Positions 1 through 10,754 of a stretch of DNA of 64,000 nucleotides are shown here, one piece after another; the first letter of the stretch is position 1, and every line of letters starts with the position of its first letter. The notes below the pieces were generated by a model. The model saw only the letters and a list, made by a program, of their open reading frames with translations, was not told the DNA's origin and did no database searches. This stretch comes from Enterobacter bugandensis (lineage in GTDB: Bacteria; Pseudomonadota; Gammaproteobacteria; Enterobacterales; Enterobacteriaceae): assembly GCF_900324475.1 (NCBI RefSeq), contig NZ_LT992502.1:4526001-4590000 (forward strand), read 5' to 3'. Position numbers and translations under genes: made by a program.

Positions 1-586
1 CAATGCTCTGCGCGATGTTCTGCAGCAGCATGGTTTTACCCGCTTTCGGCGGGGCCACAATCAGACCACGCTGGCCGCGACCGATTGGCGATGCCAGATC
101 CAGGACGCGCGCGGTTAAGTCTTCGGTAGAACCGTTACCACGCTCCATGCGCAGGCGAGAGTTCGCGTGCAGAGGCGTTAAGTTCTCAAAGAGGATCTTG
201 TTACGCGAGTTTTCTGGTTTATCGAAGTTAACTTCATTGACTTTCAACAGCGCAAAGTAGCGTTCACCCTCTTTAGGAGGACGAATCTTACCTGAAATGG
301 TGTCACCAGTGCGGAGGTTGAAACGGCGGATTTGGCTGGGGGATACGTAGATGTCGTCAGGGCCGGCGAGGTAGGAGCTGTCTGCAGAGCGGAGGAAACC
401 AAATCCGTCTTGCAATATCTCCAGCACACCGTCGCCAAAGATATCTTCGCCACTCTTAGCGTGCTGCTTCAGGATGGCGAAAATGATGTCCTGCTTGCGC
501 ATACGAGCCTGGTTTTCCAGTCCCATATTTTCGCCGAGAGTGATCAGCTCAGAAACCGGCGTATTCTTTAATTCGGTAAGATTCAT
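1..586 (-). CDS. rho: Transcription termination factor Rho (N-terminal part, cut by window edge)
   Basis: Rho is the hexameric RNA-dependent ATPase that ends transcription at Rho-dependent sites in the cytoplasm. The visible part gives about 195 residues of roughly 419. It starts [15 protein letters not shown], followed by the cold-shock-like RNA-binding domain with GFGFLRS, and ends just after the Walker A loop APPKAGKT. The ATPase core lies beyond base 1. The start at 586 matches the E. coli N-terminus. The leader ORF rhoL lies 88 bases upstream in the same direction, and trxA, further upstream, runs the same way. Identity is near certain; the missing C-terminus is only the window edge. Confidence 0.97.
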   Translation of the reverse strand, partial: MNLTELKNTPVSELITLGENMGLENQARMRKQDIIFAILKQHAKSGEDIFGDGVLEILQDGFGFLRSADSSYLAGPDDIYVSPSQIRRFNLRTGDTISGKIRPPKEGERYFALLKVNEVNFDKPENSRNKILFENLTPLHANSRLRMERGNGSTEDLTARVLDLASPIGRGQRGLIVAPPKAGKTMLLQNIAQSI

Positions 587-674
587 AATGGTGTGGGTTC
601 TTAAACTCGGAGTGATTCTCGAACTTAATGTTGTGAATGGTATGGCAGGGTCATCCATGCCTGTTTAGCGGCCA

Positions 675-776
675 TCACCTCATGTCTGTTCGCTGTCTGG
701 TCACAGGGAAAGAACGCAGAACTGAAACGACAAGACGGATTGAGTGACAAGCCCGGAATTTAGCCACTTCACGCAT
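675..776 (-). CDS. rhoL: rho operon leader peptide RhoL
   Basis: This is a 33-codon ORF just upstream of rho in the same direction. It ends PVTRQRTDMR, which closely matches the end of the E. coli RhoL leader peptide (PVTRQRKDMSR, also 33 codons). The first half has diverged. The conserved length, position and C-terminus support a real leader ORF. Its role is taken from E. coli, where rho expression is autoregulated through its leader; nothing here shows the mechanism directly. Confidence 0.75.
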   Translation of the reverse strand: MREVAKFRACHSIRLVVSVLRSFPVTRQRTDMR

Positions 777-929
777 TGTTCATGTCAACAAAGGGAAGTA
801 TCGGGTAAAACAAGATTCAAACAATAGATATGTTTAAAACGAAGTCATAGCTAACTTAGCACGACTTCAGCCGGGCGTCCAGAGTTCCACATCATTTAGC
901 CGGGGGCTCTGGACGCACAGCGGAGAACC

Positions 930-1259
930 TTACGCCAGGTTAGCGTCCAGGAACTCTTTCAGCTGACCTTTGGACAGCGCGCCCACTTTGGTCGCCGCCA
1001 CTTCGCCGTTTTTGAACAGCAGAAGGGTCGGGATGCCACGGATACCGTATTTCGGTGCGGTGCCCGGGTTCTGGTCGATGTTCAGCTTGGCAACCGTCAG
1101 TTTGCCCTGATATTCGTCAGCGATCTCATCCAGAATCGGGGCGATCATTTTGCAAGGACCACACCATTCAGCCCAGAAATCGACGAGGATCAGCCCGTCA
1201 GCCTTAAGTACGTCCGTGTCAAAACTGTCGTCAGTCAGGTGAATAATTTTATCGCTCAT
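930..1259 (-). CDS. trxA: Thioredoxin 1
   Basis: Thioredoxin is a small cytoplasmic disulfide reductase that supplies electrons to ribonucleotide reductase, methionine sulfoxide reductase and PAPS reductase. The protein has 109 residues, the same as E. coli, with the WCGPC active site at residues 32-36 and the conserved cis-proline in GIPT near residue 76. I chose the start at 1259 (MSDKIIHL). A longer reading to 1334 adds 25 residues absent from the family. It is transcribed divergently from rhlB, with about 144 bases between them. Confidence 0.98.
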   Translation of the reverse strand: MSDKIIHLTDDSFDTDVLKADGLILVDFWAEWCGPCKMIAPILDEIADEYQGKLTVAKLNIDQNPGTAPKYGIRGIPTLLLFKNGEVAATKVGALSKGQLKEFLDANLA

Positions 1260-1403
1260 ATATAACTCCACAGGAATAAGCCTGGTACGTTGGTTTTGTC
1301 TCCACCAACGACGTGTTGATGTCGCATTAACCAACTAAAGGTTGACTTTATTTCACCGGATACGCTTTCGTAAAGCAATAGTAAGCTGATATTCTACCAC
1401 ACT

Positions 1404-2672
1404 ATGAGCAAAACACATTTAACAGAACAGAAGTTTTCCGACTTCGCCCTGCACCCAAAAGTGATCGAAGCCCTTGAAACAAAAGGGTTTCATAACTGCA
1501 CGCCCATTCAGGCTCTCGCCCTGCCGCTGACGCTGGCCGGTCGCGATGTTGCAGGGCAGGCGCAAACCGGTACCGGCAAAACGATGGCGTTTTTAACGTC
1601 AACGTTCCATTATTTACTTTCTCACCCAGCGATTGCAGACCGCAAAGTTAACCAGCCGCGCGCGCTAATTATGGCCCCGACGCGAGAACTGGCGGTACAG
1701 ATCCATGCAGACGCTGAACCCCTGGCACAGGCTACTGGTCTGAAGCTTGGCCTGGCCTATGGCGGCGACGGCTACGATAAGCAGCTGAAAGTGCTGGAAA
1801 GCGGCGTGGATATCCTGATTGGGACCACCGGCCGTCTTATCGACTACGCCAAACAGAACCATATCAACCTCGGCGCCATCCAGGTTGTGGTGCTTGATGA
1901 AGCTGACCGCATGTACGATCTGGGCTTCATTAAAGATATCCGCTGGCTGTTCCGCCGCATGCCGCCGGCAAATCAGCGCCTGAACATGCTGTTCTCTGCC
2001 ACCCTTTCTTATCGCGTACGCGAGCTGGCGTTCGAGCAGATGAACAACGCCGAGTATGTGGAAGTGGAGCCGGAGCAGAAAACGGGCCACCGCATTAAAG
2101 AAGAGCTCTTCTATCCTTCCAATGAAGAGAAAATGCGTCTGCTGCAAACGTTGATTGAAGAAGAGTGGCCCGATCGCGCCATTATCTTCGCGAACACTAA
2201 ACACCGCTGTGAAGACATCTGGGGCCATCTGGCTGCCGACGGCCACCGTGTTGGCCTGTTGACCGGCGACGTGGCGCAGAAAAAACGCCTTCGTATCCTC
2301 GACGAGTTCACCCGTGGCGATCTTGATATTCTGGTCGCAACCGATGTGGCGGCACGTGGTTTACACATTCCGGCCGTGACGCACGTCTTTAACTACGATC
2401 TGCCAGACGACTGCGAAGACTACGTACACCGTATCGGTCGTACCGGTCGTGCGGGCGCAAGCGGTCACTCAATTAGCCTTGCGTGTGAAGAGTATGCGCT
2501 GAATCTTCCAGCCATTGAGACCTACATCGGTCACTCTATTCCGCAGAGTAAATACAATCCGGAAGCGCTGTTAAGCGAACTGCCGCCGCCTAAGCGTCTT
2601 TCCCGCCCGCGCTCCGGCAATGGTCCGCGTCGTTCAGGCGGCGCACCGCGTAATCGTCGTCGTTCAGGTTAA
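1404..2672 (+). CDS. rhlB: ATP-dependent RNA helicase RhlB
   Basis: RhlB is the DEAD-box helicase of the RNA degradosome, where it unwinds structured mRNA for RNase E and PNPase. The 422-residue protein (E. coli 421) shows the ordered motifs: Q-motif region CTPIQ near residue 32, AQTGTGKT at 53-60, PTRELA near 92, DEAD at 165-168, SAT near 200 and HRIGRTGR late in the second RecA-like domain. A basic Arg/Gly/Pro-rich tail follows. gppA begins 6 bases after the stop, so the two are probably co-transcribed. Confidence 0.97.
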   Translation: MSKTHLTEQKFSDFALHPKVIEALETKGFHNCTPIQALALPLTLAGRDVAGQAQTGTGKTMAFLTSTFHYLLSHPAIADRKVNQPRALIMAPTRELAVQIHADAEPLAQATGLKLGLAYGGDGYDKQLKVLESGVDILIGTTGRLIDYAKQNHINLGAIQVVVLDEADRMYDLGFIKDIRWLFRRMPPANQRLNMLFSATLSYRVRELAFEQMNNAEYVEVEPEQKTGHRIKEELFYPSNEEKMRLLQTLIEEEWPDRAIIFANTKHRCEDIWGHLAADGHRVGLLTGDVAQKKRLRILDEFTRGDLDILVATDVAARGLHIPAVTHVFNYDLPDDCEDYVHRIGRTGRAGASGHSISLACEEYALNLPAIETYIGHSIPQSKYNPEALLSELPPPKRLSRPRSGNGPRRSGGAPRNRRRSG

Positions 2673-2678
2673 TACATT

Positions 2679-4163
2679 ATGCTCAGCTCCACCTCGCTCT
2701 ATGCGGCAATTGATCTCGGTTCGAATAGTTTTCATATGCTGGTTGTGCGTGAGGTGGCGGGAAGCATACAAACGCTGACGCGCATTAAGCGCAAGGTCCG
2801 CCTCGCGGCGGGCCTGAGCAGTGATAATTACCTCTCGCCTGAAGCCATGGAACGTGGCTGGCAATGCCTGCGGCTCTTTGCTGAGCGTCTGCAGGATATC
2901 CCGCATGCTCAAATCACCGTTGTCGCCACAGCGACGCTCAGACTGGCGGTTAACGCCGTAGATTTTATTGCCAAAGCGCAGGAAATTCTGGGGTGTCCGG
3001 TTCAGGTTATCAGCGGTGAAGAAGAAGCACGCCTGATCTACCAGGGCGTTGCCCACACCACCGGGGGTGACGATCACCGTCTGGTGGTGGATATCGGCGG
3101 TGCCAGTACCGAACTGGTAACCGGCACCGGCGCGCAGGCGACGTCGCTGTTCAGCCTGTCGATGGGCTGCGTGACCTGGCTTGAACGTTACTTTACTGAC
3201 CGGAATCTGGGTAAAGAGAACTTCGACGAGGCGGAAAACGCCGCGCGCGCAGTGCTACGCCCGGTAATGGACGAACTGCGCTATCACGGTTGGAAAGTCT
3301 GCGTCGGGGCTTCGGGTACCGTGCAGGCCCTGCAGGAAATCATGATGGCGCAGGGCATGGACGAGCGGATCACGCTTGCCAAACTTCAGCAGCTTAAACA
3401 GCGTGCCATTCAGTGCGGACGTCTGGAAGAGCTGGAAATTGAAGGCCTGACGCTGGAACGAGCCCTGGTTTTCCCAAGCGGGCTGGCCATTCTGATCGCC
3501 ATATTCACCGAATTAAATATCCAGTGTATGACCCTGGCCGGCGGCGCGCTGCGCGAAGGTCTGGTCTACGGGATGCTGCATCTGTCGGTGGATCAGGACA
3601 TCCGCAACCGTACGCTGCGCAACGTCCAGCGTCGTTTTCTGGTTGACATCGATCAGGCTGGCCGCGTATCACAGCTGGCATCACGCTTTGCCGACCAGGT
3701 CGCTAACGCCTGGGATCTTGATCATCTGAGCCGCGATTTATTGCTGAGCGCCTGTGCGCTGCACGAGGTGGGGCTCAGCATAGATTTTAAGCAGGCACCT
3801 GCTCACGCAGCGTATCTGGTGCGCAACCTGGATTTACCGGGCTACACGCCCGCACAGAAAAAGCTGCTGGCAACGCTGCTGCTGAACCAGACCAACGCCA
3901 TCGATCTCTCCTCTTTGCATCAGCAAAATGCCGTACCGCCGCGCGTGGCCGAGCATCTGTGTCGCCTGCTGCGTCTGGCAATTCTGTTTGCCAGCCGCCG
4001 CCGCGATGATTTGTTACCCGCCATTAATCTGCTAGCCGATGATGAGAAGCTGACGCTGACGCTGCCGGAAAACTGGATTGAGAATCACCCGCTTGGGGCA
4101 GAGATGATCGAGCAGGAGTGCCAGTGGCAGAGCTATGTGCACTGGGTGCTTGAGGTGAAGTAA
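2679..4163 (+). CDS. gppA: Guanosine-5'-triphosphate,3'-diphosphate pyrophosphatase (exopolyphosphatase family)
   Basis: GppA removes the 5' gamma phosphate of pppGpp to give ppGpp in the stringent response and also degrades polyphosphate. At 494 residues it equals E. coli GppA. The N-terminus carries the actin/Hsp70-like phosphate-binding signature [14 protein letters not shown], and [10 protein letters not shown] near residue 130 is the second ASKHA phosphate loop. The C-terminal half is the HD-like helical domain (ALHEVG). The spacing to rhlB is 6 bases, and a REP element lies right after the stop. Confidence 0.96.
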   Translation: MLSSTSLYAAIDLGSNSFHMLVVREVAGSIQTLTRIKRKVRLAAGLSSDNYLSPEAMERGWQCLRLFAERLQDIPHAQITVVATATLRLAVNAVDFIAKAQEILGCPVQVISGEEEARLIYQGVAHTTGGDDHRLVVDIGGASTELVTGTGAQATSLFSLSMGCVTWLERYFTDRNLGKENFDEAENAARAVLRPVMDELRYHGWKVCVGASGTVQALQEIMMAQGMDERITLAKLQQLKQRAIQCGRLEELEIEGLTLERALVFPSGLAILIAIFTELNIQCMTLAGGALREGLVYGMLHLSVDQDIRNRTLRNVQRRFLVDIDQAGRVSQLASRFADQVANAWDLDHLSRDLLLSACALHEVGLSIDFKQAPAHAAYLVRNLDLPGYTPAQKKLLATLLLNQTNAIDLSSLHQQNAVPPRVAEHLCRLLRLAILFASRRRDDLLPAINLLADDEKLTLTLPENWIENHPLGAEMIEQECQWQSYVHWVLEVK

Positions 4164-4176
4164 TACGCTGAACACT

Positions 4177-4208
4177 GCCGGGTGGCGGCTTAGCCTTACC
4201 CGGCCTAC
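4177..4208. repeat. REP (palindromic) element
   Basis: An imperfect inverted repeat GCCGGGTGGCGGC / TTACCCGGCCTAC lies between the convergent gppA and rep genes. It is the same unit as those at 6611, 34086, 42821 and 59482. REP elements at 3' ends typically protect mRNA from exonucleases. Confidence 0.8.
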
Positions 4209-4214
4209 TCATCA

Positions 4215-6239
4215 TTATCCCTTCTCTTTGGCTTTTGCCAACATGGCGCGAATGTTCGCCACGTTAGCCTGTCCTTTGTGCATCCGCTCTTCCGCGGTAA
4301 TCACTTTGCGCTCCTGTTCCCAGATCAGATCGTCCTGCGGCAGTTCCAGCAGGAAACGGCTGGGTTCCGGGCGCACGAGTTCACCGTACTGACGGCGCTC
4401 TTTACAGAGCGTGAACGTCAGCTCCTTTTGCGCGCGGGTGATCCCCACGTAGGCCAGACGGCGTTCCTCGTCGACATTATCTTCATCAATGCTGCTCTGG
4501 TGCGGCAATAAACCTTCTTCCATACCGACCAGATACACATACGGGAACTCCAGCCCTTTTGACGCATGCAGCGTCATCAGCTGAACCTGGTCGGCCTCTT
4601 CTTCGCTCTCGCCGCGCTCCATCATGTCGCGCAGGGTAAAGCGGGTGACCACCTGCGTTAACGTCATCGGCTCATCTATCTCAGAGCCTTCCAGCATTTC
4701 GGTCATCCAGCTAAAAAGCTGGTTAACGTTTTTCATACGCATTTCTGCCGCTTTCGGACTGGCAGAGGTTTCGTACAGCCAGGATTCGTAGTCAATGCCG
4801 TGGATCAGATCGCGTACCGCCGCCACGGGCTCGCGCTCAGCCAGGCGCTGCACTTCACCCAGCCAGTGGGTGAAGCGGGTTAAATTATCATACCCGCGCC
4901 CCGTCAGCGTCTGGCTCAGCCCCATATCAAAGCTGGCGGTAAACAGGCTCTTATTGCGGGTCATCGCCCATTCGCCTAGCTTTTGCAGCGTCGCCGGACC
5001 AATCTCGCGCTTTGGTGTATTCACGATGCGCAGAAACGCGCTGTCGTCATCCGGGTTCGTGAGCACGCGCAGATAGGCCAGCAGATCTTTAATTTCTGGC
5101 CGCGAGAAGAACGAAGTGCCGCCGGAAATTTTGTACGGAATGCGGTTCTGCATCAGCATCTTTTCAAAGACGCGCGACTGGTGATTGCCGCGATAGAGGA
5201 TCGCGTAATCCTTGTATTCGGTTTTATTGACGAAGTGGTGGGCGATCAGTTCGCCCGTCACGCGCTCCGCCTCATGCTCTTCATTATTGGCGCTGAGCAC
5301 CTTCAGCTCCGTACCGTAGCCAAGTTCGGAGAAGAGACGCTTTTCAAAAACGTGCGGGTTATTGGCAATCAGGATGTTTGCCGCCTTCAGGATGCGCCCG
5401 GAGGAACGGTAGTTCTGCTCCAGCTTAATCACCTGCAGCGCGGGGAAATCTTTGCTCAGAAGCACCAGGTTTTGCGGGCGTGCGCCGCGCCAGGAGTAAA
5501 TTGACTGGTCATCATCGCCAACCACGGTGAAGCGCGCGCGCTGCCCCACCAGCAGCTTCACCAGCTCGTACTGGCTGGTGTTGGTGTCCTGATATTCATC
5601 CACCAGCAGGTAGCGGATTTTATTCTGCCAGCGCTCGCGCACCTCTTCATTTCGCTGTAAAAGCAGCGTCGGTAAGAGGATCAGATCGTCGAAGTCCAGC
5701 ACGTTGCACGCTTTCATGTGCGCGTCGTACAGACCATAGCAGTGGGCAAAGATCCGATCCCGTTCGCCTTTGGCGATCGCCGCAGCCTGGGCCGGGGTCA
5801 TCAGATCGTTTTTCCAGTTTGAGATCGTTGAGATCAGCTGCTGCAACAGCACCTTATCATCCTCGATCAGCCCCTCGGTGAGCTCTTTGAGCAACGCCAC
5901 CTGGTCGGTGTCATCGAACAGCGAAAAGTTGGATTTCATCCCCAGCGCGGCGTATTCACGTTTAATGATATCCAGCCCCAGCGTGTGGAAGGTAGAGATC
6001 ATCAGCCCGCGCGCCTCTTTGCGCCCCAGCGTCTGGCCAACACGCTCTTTCATCTCGCGCGCCGCTTTGTTGGTAAAGGTAACCGCCGCAATGTGGCGGG
6101 CCTGATAGCCGCAGCCGCGGATCAGGTGCGCAATCTTATTGGTGATGACGCGCGTTTTACCGGATCCTGCGCCCGCCAGCACCAGACACGGTCCGGTTAC
6201 AAATTCGACGGCTTGTTGTTGTCCGGGATTTAGACGCAT
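4215..6239 (-). CDS. rep: ATP-dependent DNA helicase Rep
   Basis: Rep is the superfamily 1A 3'-5' helicase that clears proteins ahead of the replisome. The 674-residue protein (E. coli 673) has Walker A AGSGKT at 24-29, motif [20 protein letters not shown] (motif III) and QNYRSS (motif IV). [10 protein letters not shown] and [10 protein letters not shown] fall near the C-terminus. I chose the start at 6239 (MRLNPGQQQ) because it matches the family. Upstream in-frame codons would add 24 unrelated residues and run into the divergent ppiC promoter region. Confidence 0.97.
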   Translation of the reverse strand: MRLNPGQQQAVEFVTGPCLVLAGAGSGKTRVITNKIAHLIRGCGYQARHIAAVTFTNKAAREMKERVGQTLGRKEARGLMISTFHTLGLDIIKREYAALGMKSNFSLFDDTDQVALLKELTEGLIEDDKVLLQQLISTISNWKNDLMTPAQAAAIAKGERDRIFAHCYGLYDAHMKACNVLDFDDLILLPTLLLQRNEEVRERWQNKIRYLLVDEYQDTNTSQYELVKLLVGQRARFTVVGDDDQSIYSWRGARPQNLVLLSKDFPALQVIKLEQNYRSSGRILKAANILIANNPHVFEKRLFSELGYGTELKVLSANNEEHEAERVTGELIAHHFVNKTEYKDYAILYRGNHQSRVFEKMLMQNRIPYKISGGTSFFSRPEIKDLLAYLRVLTNPDDDSAFLRIVNTPKREIGPATLQKLGEWAMTRNKSLFTASFDMGLSQTLTGRGYDNLTRFTHWLGEVQRLAEREPVAAVRDLIHGIDYESWLYETSASPKAAEMRMKNVNQLFSWMTEMLEGSEIDEPMTLTQVVTRFTLRDMMERGESEEEADQVQLMTLHASKGLEFPYVYLVGMEEGLLPHQSSIDEDNVDEERRLAYVGITRAQKELTFTLCKERRQYGELVRPEPSRFLLELPQDDLIWEQERKVITAEERMHKGQANVANIRAMLAKAKEKG

Positions 6240-6276
6240 AAATGATCGCTCAATGAAAGTCAGGAGGGGAGAATAA

Positions 6277-6606
<330 letters not shown>

Positions 6607-6610
6607 AAAA

Positions 6611-6686
6611 GCCGGGTGGCGGCTGCGCCTTACCCGGCCTACATCTTACGTTTTTGTAGGTCGGGTAAGCGAAGCGCCACCCGACA
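6611..6686. repeat. BIME: two REP units in opposite orientation
   Basis: Two REP units face each other (GCCGGGTGGCGGC... then its near complement ending GCGCCACCCGACA) with a T-rich spacer. They fill the gap between the 3' ends of ppiC and ilvC. The arrangement could form a long hairpin in transcripts from either side and may serve as a shared transcript end, although no classic U-tract follows. Confidence 0.8.
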
Positions 6687-6692
6687 AGGTTG

Positions 6693-8168
6693 TTAACCTG
6701 CTACAGCAATACGTTTCATATCGGTCATGTAGCCACGCAGTTTGTGGCCCACTTTCTCGATCTGGTGGCTGCGAATCGCTTCGTTTACGTCGCGCAGCTG
6801 CGCGTTGTCTACCGCACCTTCCGCAATCGCTTTACCCAGATCGCCTGCTTGCAGGGTGGTCATGAACTCTTTCAGCAGCGGTACGCAGGCGTAAGAGAAC
6901 AGATAGTTACCGTATTCTGCGGTATCAGAGATAACCACGTTCATTTCGTACAGACGCTTACGGGCGATGGTGTTCGCGATCAGCGGCAGCTCGTGCAGAG
7001 ATTCGTAGTACGCAGACTCTTCGATGATGCCGGAATCCACCATGGTTTCGAACGCCAGCTCAACGCCTGCTTTCACCATCGCAATCATCAGTACGCCTTT
7101 ATCGAAGTACTCCTGCTCGCCGATTTTACCTTCATACTGCGGCGCGGTTTCGAACGCGGTTTTACCGGTCTCTTCACGCCAGGTCAGCAGTTTCTTGTCG
7201 TCGTTGGCCCAGTCCGCCATCATGCCGGAAGAGAATTCGCCGGAGATGATGTCGTCCATATGTTTCTGGAACAGCGGTGCCATAATGGTTTTCAGCTGTT
7301 CAGACAACGCGTAAGCACGCAGTTTTGCCGGGTTGGACAGACGGTCCATCATCAGCGTAATGCCGCCCTGCTTCAGCGCTTCGGTGATGGTTTCCCAGCC
7401 GAACTGAATCAGTTTTTCTGCGTATGCCGGGTCGGTACCTTCTTCCACCAGCTTGTCGAAGCAAAGCAGAGAACCCGCCTGCAGCATGCCACACAGAATG
7501 GTCTGCTCGCCCATCAGGTCAGATTTCACTTCCGCAACGAAGGAAGATTCCAGCACGCCAGCGCGGTGACCGCCGGTCGCCGCAGCCCAGGCTTTGGCAA
7601 TCGCCATGCCTTCGCCTTTCGGATCGTTTTCCGGGTGAACTGCGATAAGCGTCGGCACGCCGAAGCCACGCTTGTACTCTTCACGCACTTCGGTACCCGG
7701 GCACTTCGGCGCCACCATCACTACGGTGATGTCTTTACGGATCTGCTCGCCCACTTCAACGATATTGAAGCCGTGGGAGTAACCCAGCGCGGCGCCGTCT
7801 TTCATCAGCGGCTGTACGGAACGCACCACGTCAGAGTGCTGCTTGTCCGGCGTCAGGTTAACGACCAGGTCCGCCTGCGGGATCAGCTCTTCATAGGTAC
7901 CCACTTTGAAGCCGTTTTCAGTCGCTTTACGCCATGAAGCGCGCTTCTCGGCAATCGCTTCTTTACGCAGGGCGTAAGAGATATCCAGACCGGAGTCACG
8001 CATGTTCAGGCCCTGGTTCAGACCCTGTGCGCCACAGCCGACGATGACCACTTTTTTACCCTGAAGGTAGCTTGCGCCATCGGCAAATTCATCGCGCGCC
8101 ATGAAGCGGCATTTGCCCAGCTGCGCCAGCTGCTGGCGCAAGTTCAGTGTATTAAAGTAGTTAGCCAT
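6693..8168 (-). CDS. ilvC: Ketol-acid reductoisomerase (class II)
   Basis: IlvC converts 2-acetolactate or 2-aceto-2-hydroxybutyrate to the dihydroxy acid using NADPH and Mg2+, the second step of valine and isoleucine synthesis. At 491 residues it has the long class II form with a duplicated C-terminal knotted domain. The N-terminal Rossmann loop GCGAQG is at 44-49. It is transcribed divergently from its activator gene ilvY, as in E. coli. The C-terminus abuts a BIME. Confidence 0.98.
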   Translation of the reverse strand: MANYFNTLNLRQQLAQLGKCRFMARDEFADGASYLQGKKVVIVGCGAQGLNQGLNMRDSGLDISYALRKEAIAEKRASWRKATENGFKVGTYEELIPQADLVVNLTPDKQHSDVVRSVQPLMKDGAALGYSHGFNIVEVGEQIRKDITVVMVAPKCPGTEVREEYKRGFGVPTLIAVHPENDPKGEGMAIAKAWAAATGGHRAGVLESSFVAEVKSDLMGEQTILCGMLQAGSLLCFDKLVEEGTDPAYAEKLIQFGWETITEALKQGGITLMMDRLSNPAKLRAYALSEQLKTIMAPLFQKHMDDIISGEFSSGMMADWANDDKKLLTWREETGKTAFETAPQYEGKIGEQEYFDKGVLMIAMVKAGVELAFETMVDSGIIEESAYYESLHELPLIANTIARKRLYEMNVVISDTAEYGNYLFSYACVPLLKEFMTTLQAGDLGKAIAEGAVDNAQLRDVNEAIRSHQIEKVGHKLRGYMTDMKRIAVAG

Positions 8169-8320
8169 GGGTGATACCTCGTGATGTTGTGTGTCTTATT
8201 GTTCGGTTCGCGTTTCAGCGAGAATGTACCCACATTACAACAGGAAATTTATTGCGGAAATTGATATATTCACAACGTCACATTGCAATTTTTGCAATGT
8301 AAAAAGAGGGAGTGGAATCG
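8169..8320. promoter_or_regulatory. ilvC-ilvY divergent control region with IlvY operator
   Basis: A perfect 21-base palindrome lies at 8280-8300: ACATTGCAA, TTT, TTGCAATGT. It ends 20 bases before the ilvY start. In E. coli, IlvY binds operators in this divergent region, represses its own gene and, with acetolactate inducers, activates ilvC. I take the palindrome as the main IlvY operator by position and symmetry; the exact promoter hexamers were not assigned. Confidence 0.7.
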
Positions 8321-9211
8321 GTGGATTTACGCGATCTAAAAATGTTCCTGCACCTGGCGGAAAGCCGTCACTTTGGCCGCAGCGCCCGGGCGATGCACGT
8401 CAGCCCGTCCACGCTTTCGCGCCAGATCCAGCGCCTCGAGGAAGACCTCGGCCAGCCGCTTTTCGTGCGCGATAACCGTACCGTTACCCTTACGGAAGCA
8501 GGCGACGAGCTGCGCATCTTTGCCCAGCAGACGCTGTTACAGTACCAGCAGCTGCGGCACTCTATTGATCAGCAGGGGCCATCACTCTCCGGTGAGCTGC
8601 ATATTTTTTGCTCCGTGACCGCCGCCTACAGCCATCTGCCCCCCATTCTCGACCGCTTCCGCGCAGCGCATCCGTCGGTTGAAATTAAGCTCACCACCGG
8701 CGACGCCGCCGACGCAATGGAAAAAGTGGTGACCGGCGAAGCGGATCTCGCCATCGCCGGAAAACCCGAAACCCTGCCGGGCGCGGTGGCGTTCTCGATG
8801 CTGGAGAATCTGGCGGTGGTGCTGATTGCCCCGGCCCTGCCCTGCCCGGTGCGTAATCAGGTATCGGTAGAAAAACCGGACTGGTCGACGGTGCCGTTTA
8901 TCATGGCCGATCAGGGGCCGGTGCGCCGCCGCATCGAGCTGTGGTTCCGCCGTCAGAAAATCAGCAATCCGTCGATTTACGCCACCGTTAGCGGTCATGA
9001 GGCGATGGTGTCGATGGTGGCGCTTGGCTGCGGCGTGGCGCTGCTGCCGGAAGTGGTGCTGGAAAACAGCCCGGAACCGGTGCGCAATCGCGTGATGATT
9101 CTGGAGCGCAGCGACGAGAAGACGCCGTTTGAGCTAGGCGTTTGCGCACAAAAAAAGCGGCTGCATGAGCCGCTTATTGATGCGTTCTGGACGATATTGC
9201 CGAACCACTAA
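8321..9211 (+). CDS. ilvY: LysR-family activator of ilvC
   Basis: This LysR-type regulator senses acetolactate or acetohydroxybutyrate. The N-terminal winged HTH (RSARAMHVSPSTLSRQIQRL) is followed by a periplasmic-binding-like effector domain. I chose the GTG at 8321 (MDLRDLK). It gives 296 residues, close to the E. coli 297, and sits 9 bases after GAGGGA. The in-frame GTG at 8312 has no spacing from that site. Its last 4 bases overlap the convergent ilvA stop, so there is no room for a terminator between them. Confidence 0.96.
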   Translation: MDLRDLKMFLHLAESRHFGRSARAMHVSPSTLSRQIQRLEEDLGQPLFVRDNRTVTLTEAGDELRIFAQQTLLQYQQLRHSIDQQGPSLSGELHIFCSVTAAYSHLPPILDRFRAAHPSVEIKLTTGDAADAMEKVVTGEADLAIAGKPETLPGAVAFSMLENLAVVLIAPALPCPVRNQVSVEKPDWSTVPFIMADQGPVRRRIELWFRRQKISNPSIYATVSGHEAMVSMVALGCGVALLPEVVLENSPEPVRNRVMILERSDEKTPFELGVCAQKKRLHEPLIDAFWTILPNH

Positions 9212-10752
9212 CCAGCCAGAAAGAACCTGAACGCCGGGTTATGGGTTTCGTCGTGGCACTCATAGCCCAGCTCGTTCAGCCGCGTTTCGAAATCCGGCTC
9301 GTGCTCGCCCAGTTCGAACGCCGCCAGCACGCGCCCGTAGTCGGTGCCGTGGCTGCGGTAGTGGAACAGGGAGATGTTCCAGTGCGTGCCCAGCGTGTGC
9401 AGGAACTTGAGCAGCGCGCCCGGTGATTCCGGGAACTCGAAGCTGAACAGGCGTTCCTGGAGCGGCTTTGAGGGACGACCGCCAACCATGTAACGCACAT
9501 GCAGCTTAGCCATTTCATCGTCGGACAGATCGACCACGCTGTAGCCGCCTTCATGCAGCAGACTGAGGATCTCTTTACGCTCCTCCACGCCACGGCTCAG
9601 ACGCACGCCGACAAAAATGCAGGCATCTTTCGCATCGGCAAAGCGGTAGTTGAACTCCGTTACCGAACGTCCCCCCAGAAGCTGGCAGAACTTGAGGAAG
9701 CTGCCCTTTTCTTCCGGAATCGTCACCGCCAGCAGCGCTTCACGCTGTTCGCCCAGCTCGCAGCGCTCGGAAACGTAGCGCAGGCCGTGGAAGTTCACGT
9801 TCGCACCAGAGAGCACGTGCGCCAGCCGCTCGCCGCGAATGTTGTGCTGGGCGATGTATTTTTTCATCCCCGCCAGCGCCAGCGCGCCGGACGGCTCCGC
9901 CACCGCACGTACATCTTCGAACAGATCTTTCATTGCCGCGCAGATGGCGTCGCTGTCGACGGTGACGATATCGTCCAGATACTCCTGACACAGACGGAAG
10001 GTTTCATCGCCAATGCGCTTCACCGCCACGCCCTCGGCAAACAGCCCAACGCGCGGCAGGTCTACCGGATGACCGGCATCCAGCGCCGCCTTCAGGCAGG
10101 CAGAGTCTTCCGCCTCAACGGCGATGACTTTGATCTGCGGCATCAGCTGTTTAATCAGCACCGCCACGCCTGCGGCCAGCCCGCCGCCGCCCACCGGGAC
10201 GAAGACGCGGTCGAGATGGGCATCCTGCTGCAGCAGTTCAAGCGCCAGCGTGCCCTGCCCGGCAATCACCATCGGGTGGTCGAACGGCGGCACCCAGGTG
10301 AAGCCCTGCTGCTGCGCCAGCTCAATCGCTTTGGCTTTGGCTTCGTCAAAATTCGCGCCGTGGAGCAGCACTTCCCCGCCAAAACCGCGCACCGCGTCGA
10401 CTTTGATGTCCGCGGTAGCAACCGGCATCACGATCAGCGCTTTCAGACCCAGACGGGCCGAGGAGAAGGCAACGCCCTGGGCGTGGTTGCCCGCCGACGC
10501 GGTAATGACGCCGCGCGCTTTCTGCTCATCCGTCAGCCCGGCCATCATCGCGTAGGCACCGCGCAGCTTGAAGCTGTGCACCGGCTGCCTGTCTTCACGC
10601 TTCACCAGAATGACGTTGTCGAGGCGCGAGGAGAGTTTTTCCATTTTTTGCAGGGGCGTGACCTGCACAGCTTCATAGACCGGCGCGCGTAGCACCGCTC
10701 TCAGGTATTCCGCCCCCTCAGGGGCGGCGGATAAGGGTTGTGACTCGGCCAT
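9208..10752 (-). CDS. ilvA: Threonine ammonia-lyase (deaminase), biosynthetic
   Basis: IlvA makes 2-oxobutanoate from threonine, the first committed step to isoleucine, and is inhibited by isoleucine. It has a PLP-dependent catalytic domain with SFK at 60-62 (Lys62 as the Schiff-base lysine) and the glycine-rich VGGGGLAAG phosphate loop. Two ACT-like regulatory subdomains occupy roughly the last 170 residues. The length of 514 equals E. coli if the second ATG (10752) is used. The ATG at 10755 overlaps the ilvD stop (TAATGATG) and is an equally possible start that adds one Met. Confidence 0.97.
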   Translation of the reverse strand: MAESQPLSAAPEGAEYLRAVLRAPVYEAVQVTPLQKMEKLSSRLDNVILVKREDRQPVHSFKLRGAYAMMAGLTDEQKARGVITASAGNHAQGVAFSSARLGLKALIVMPVATADIKVDAVRGFGGEVLLHGANFDEAKAKAIELAQQQGFTWVPPFDHPMVIAGQGTLALELLQQDAHLDRVFVPVGGGGLAAGVAVLIKQLMPQIKVIAVEAEDSACLKAALDAGHPVDLPRVGLFAEGVAVKRIGDETFRLCQEYLDDIVTVDSDAICAAMKDLFEDVRAVAEPSGALALAGMKKYIAQHNIRGERLAHVLSGANVNFHGLRYVSERCELGEQREALLAVTIPEEKGSFLKFCQLLGGRSVTEFNYRFADAKDACIFVGVRLSRGVEERKEILSLLHEGGYSVVDLSDDEMAKLHVRYMVGGRPSKPLQERLFSFEFPESPGALLKFLHTLGTHWNISLFHYRSHGTDYGRVLAAFELGEHEPDFETRLNELGYECHDETHNPAFRFFLAG

Positions 10753-10754
10753 CA

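Noticed and set aside
6690..7937. A 415-codon frame opposite ilvC
   Set aside because: Shadow of ilvC; the composition is Phe/Arg/His-rich without a domain.
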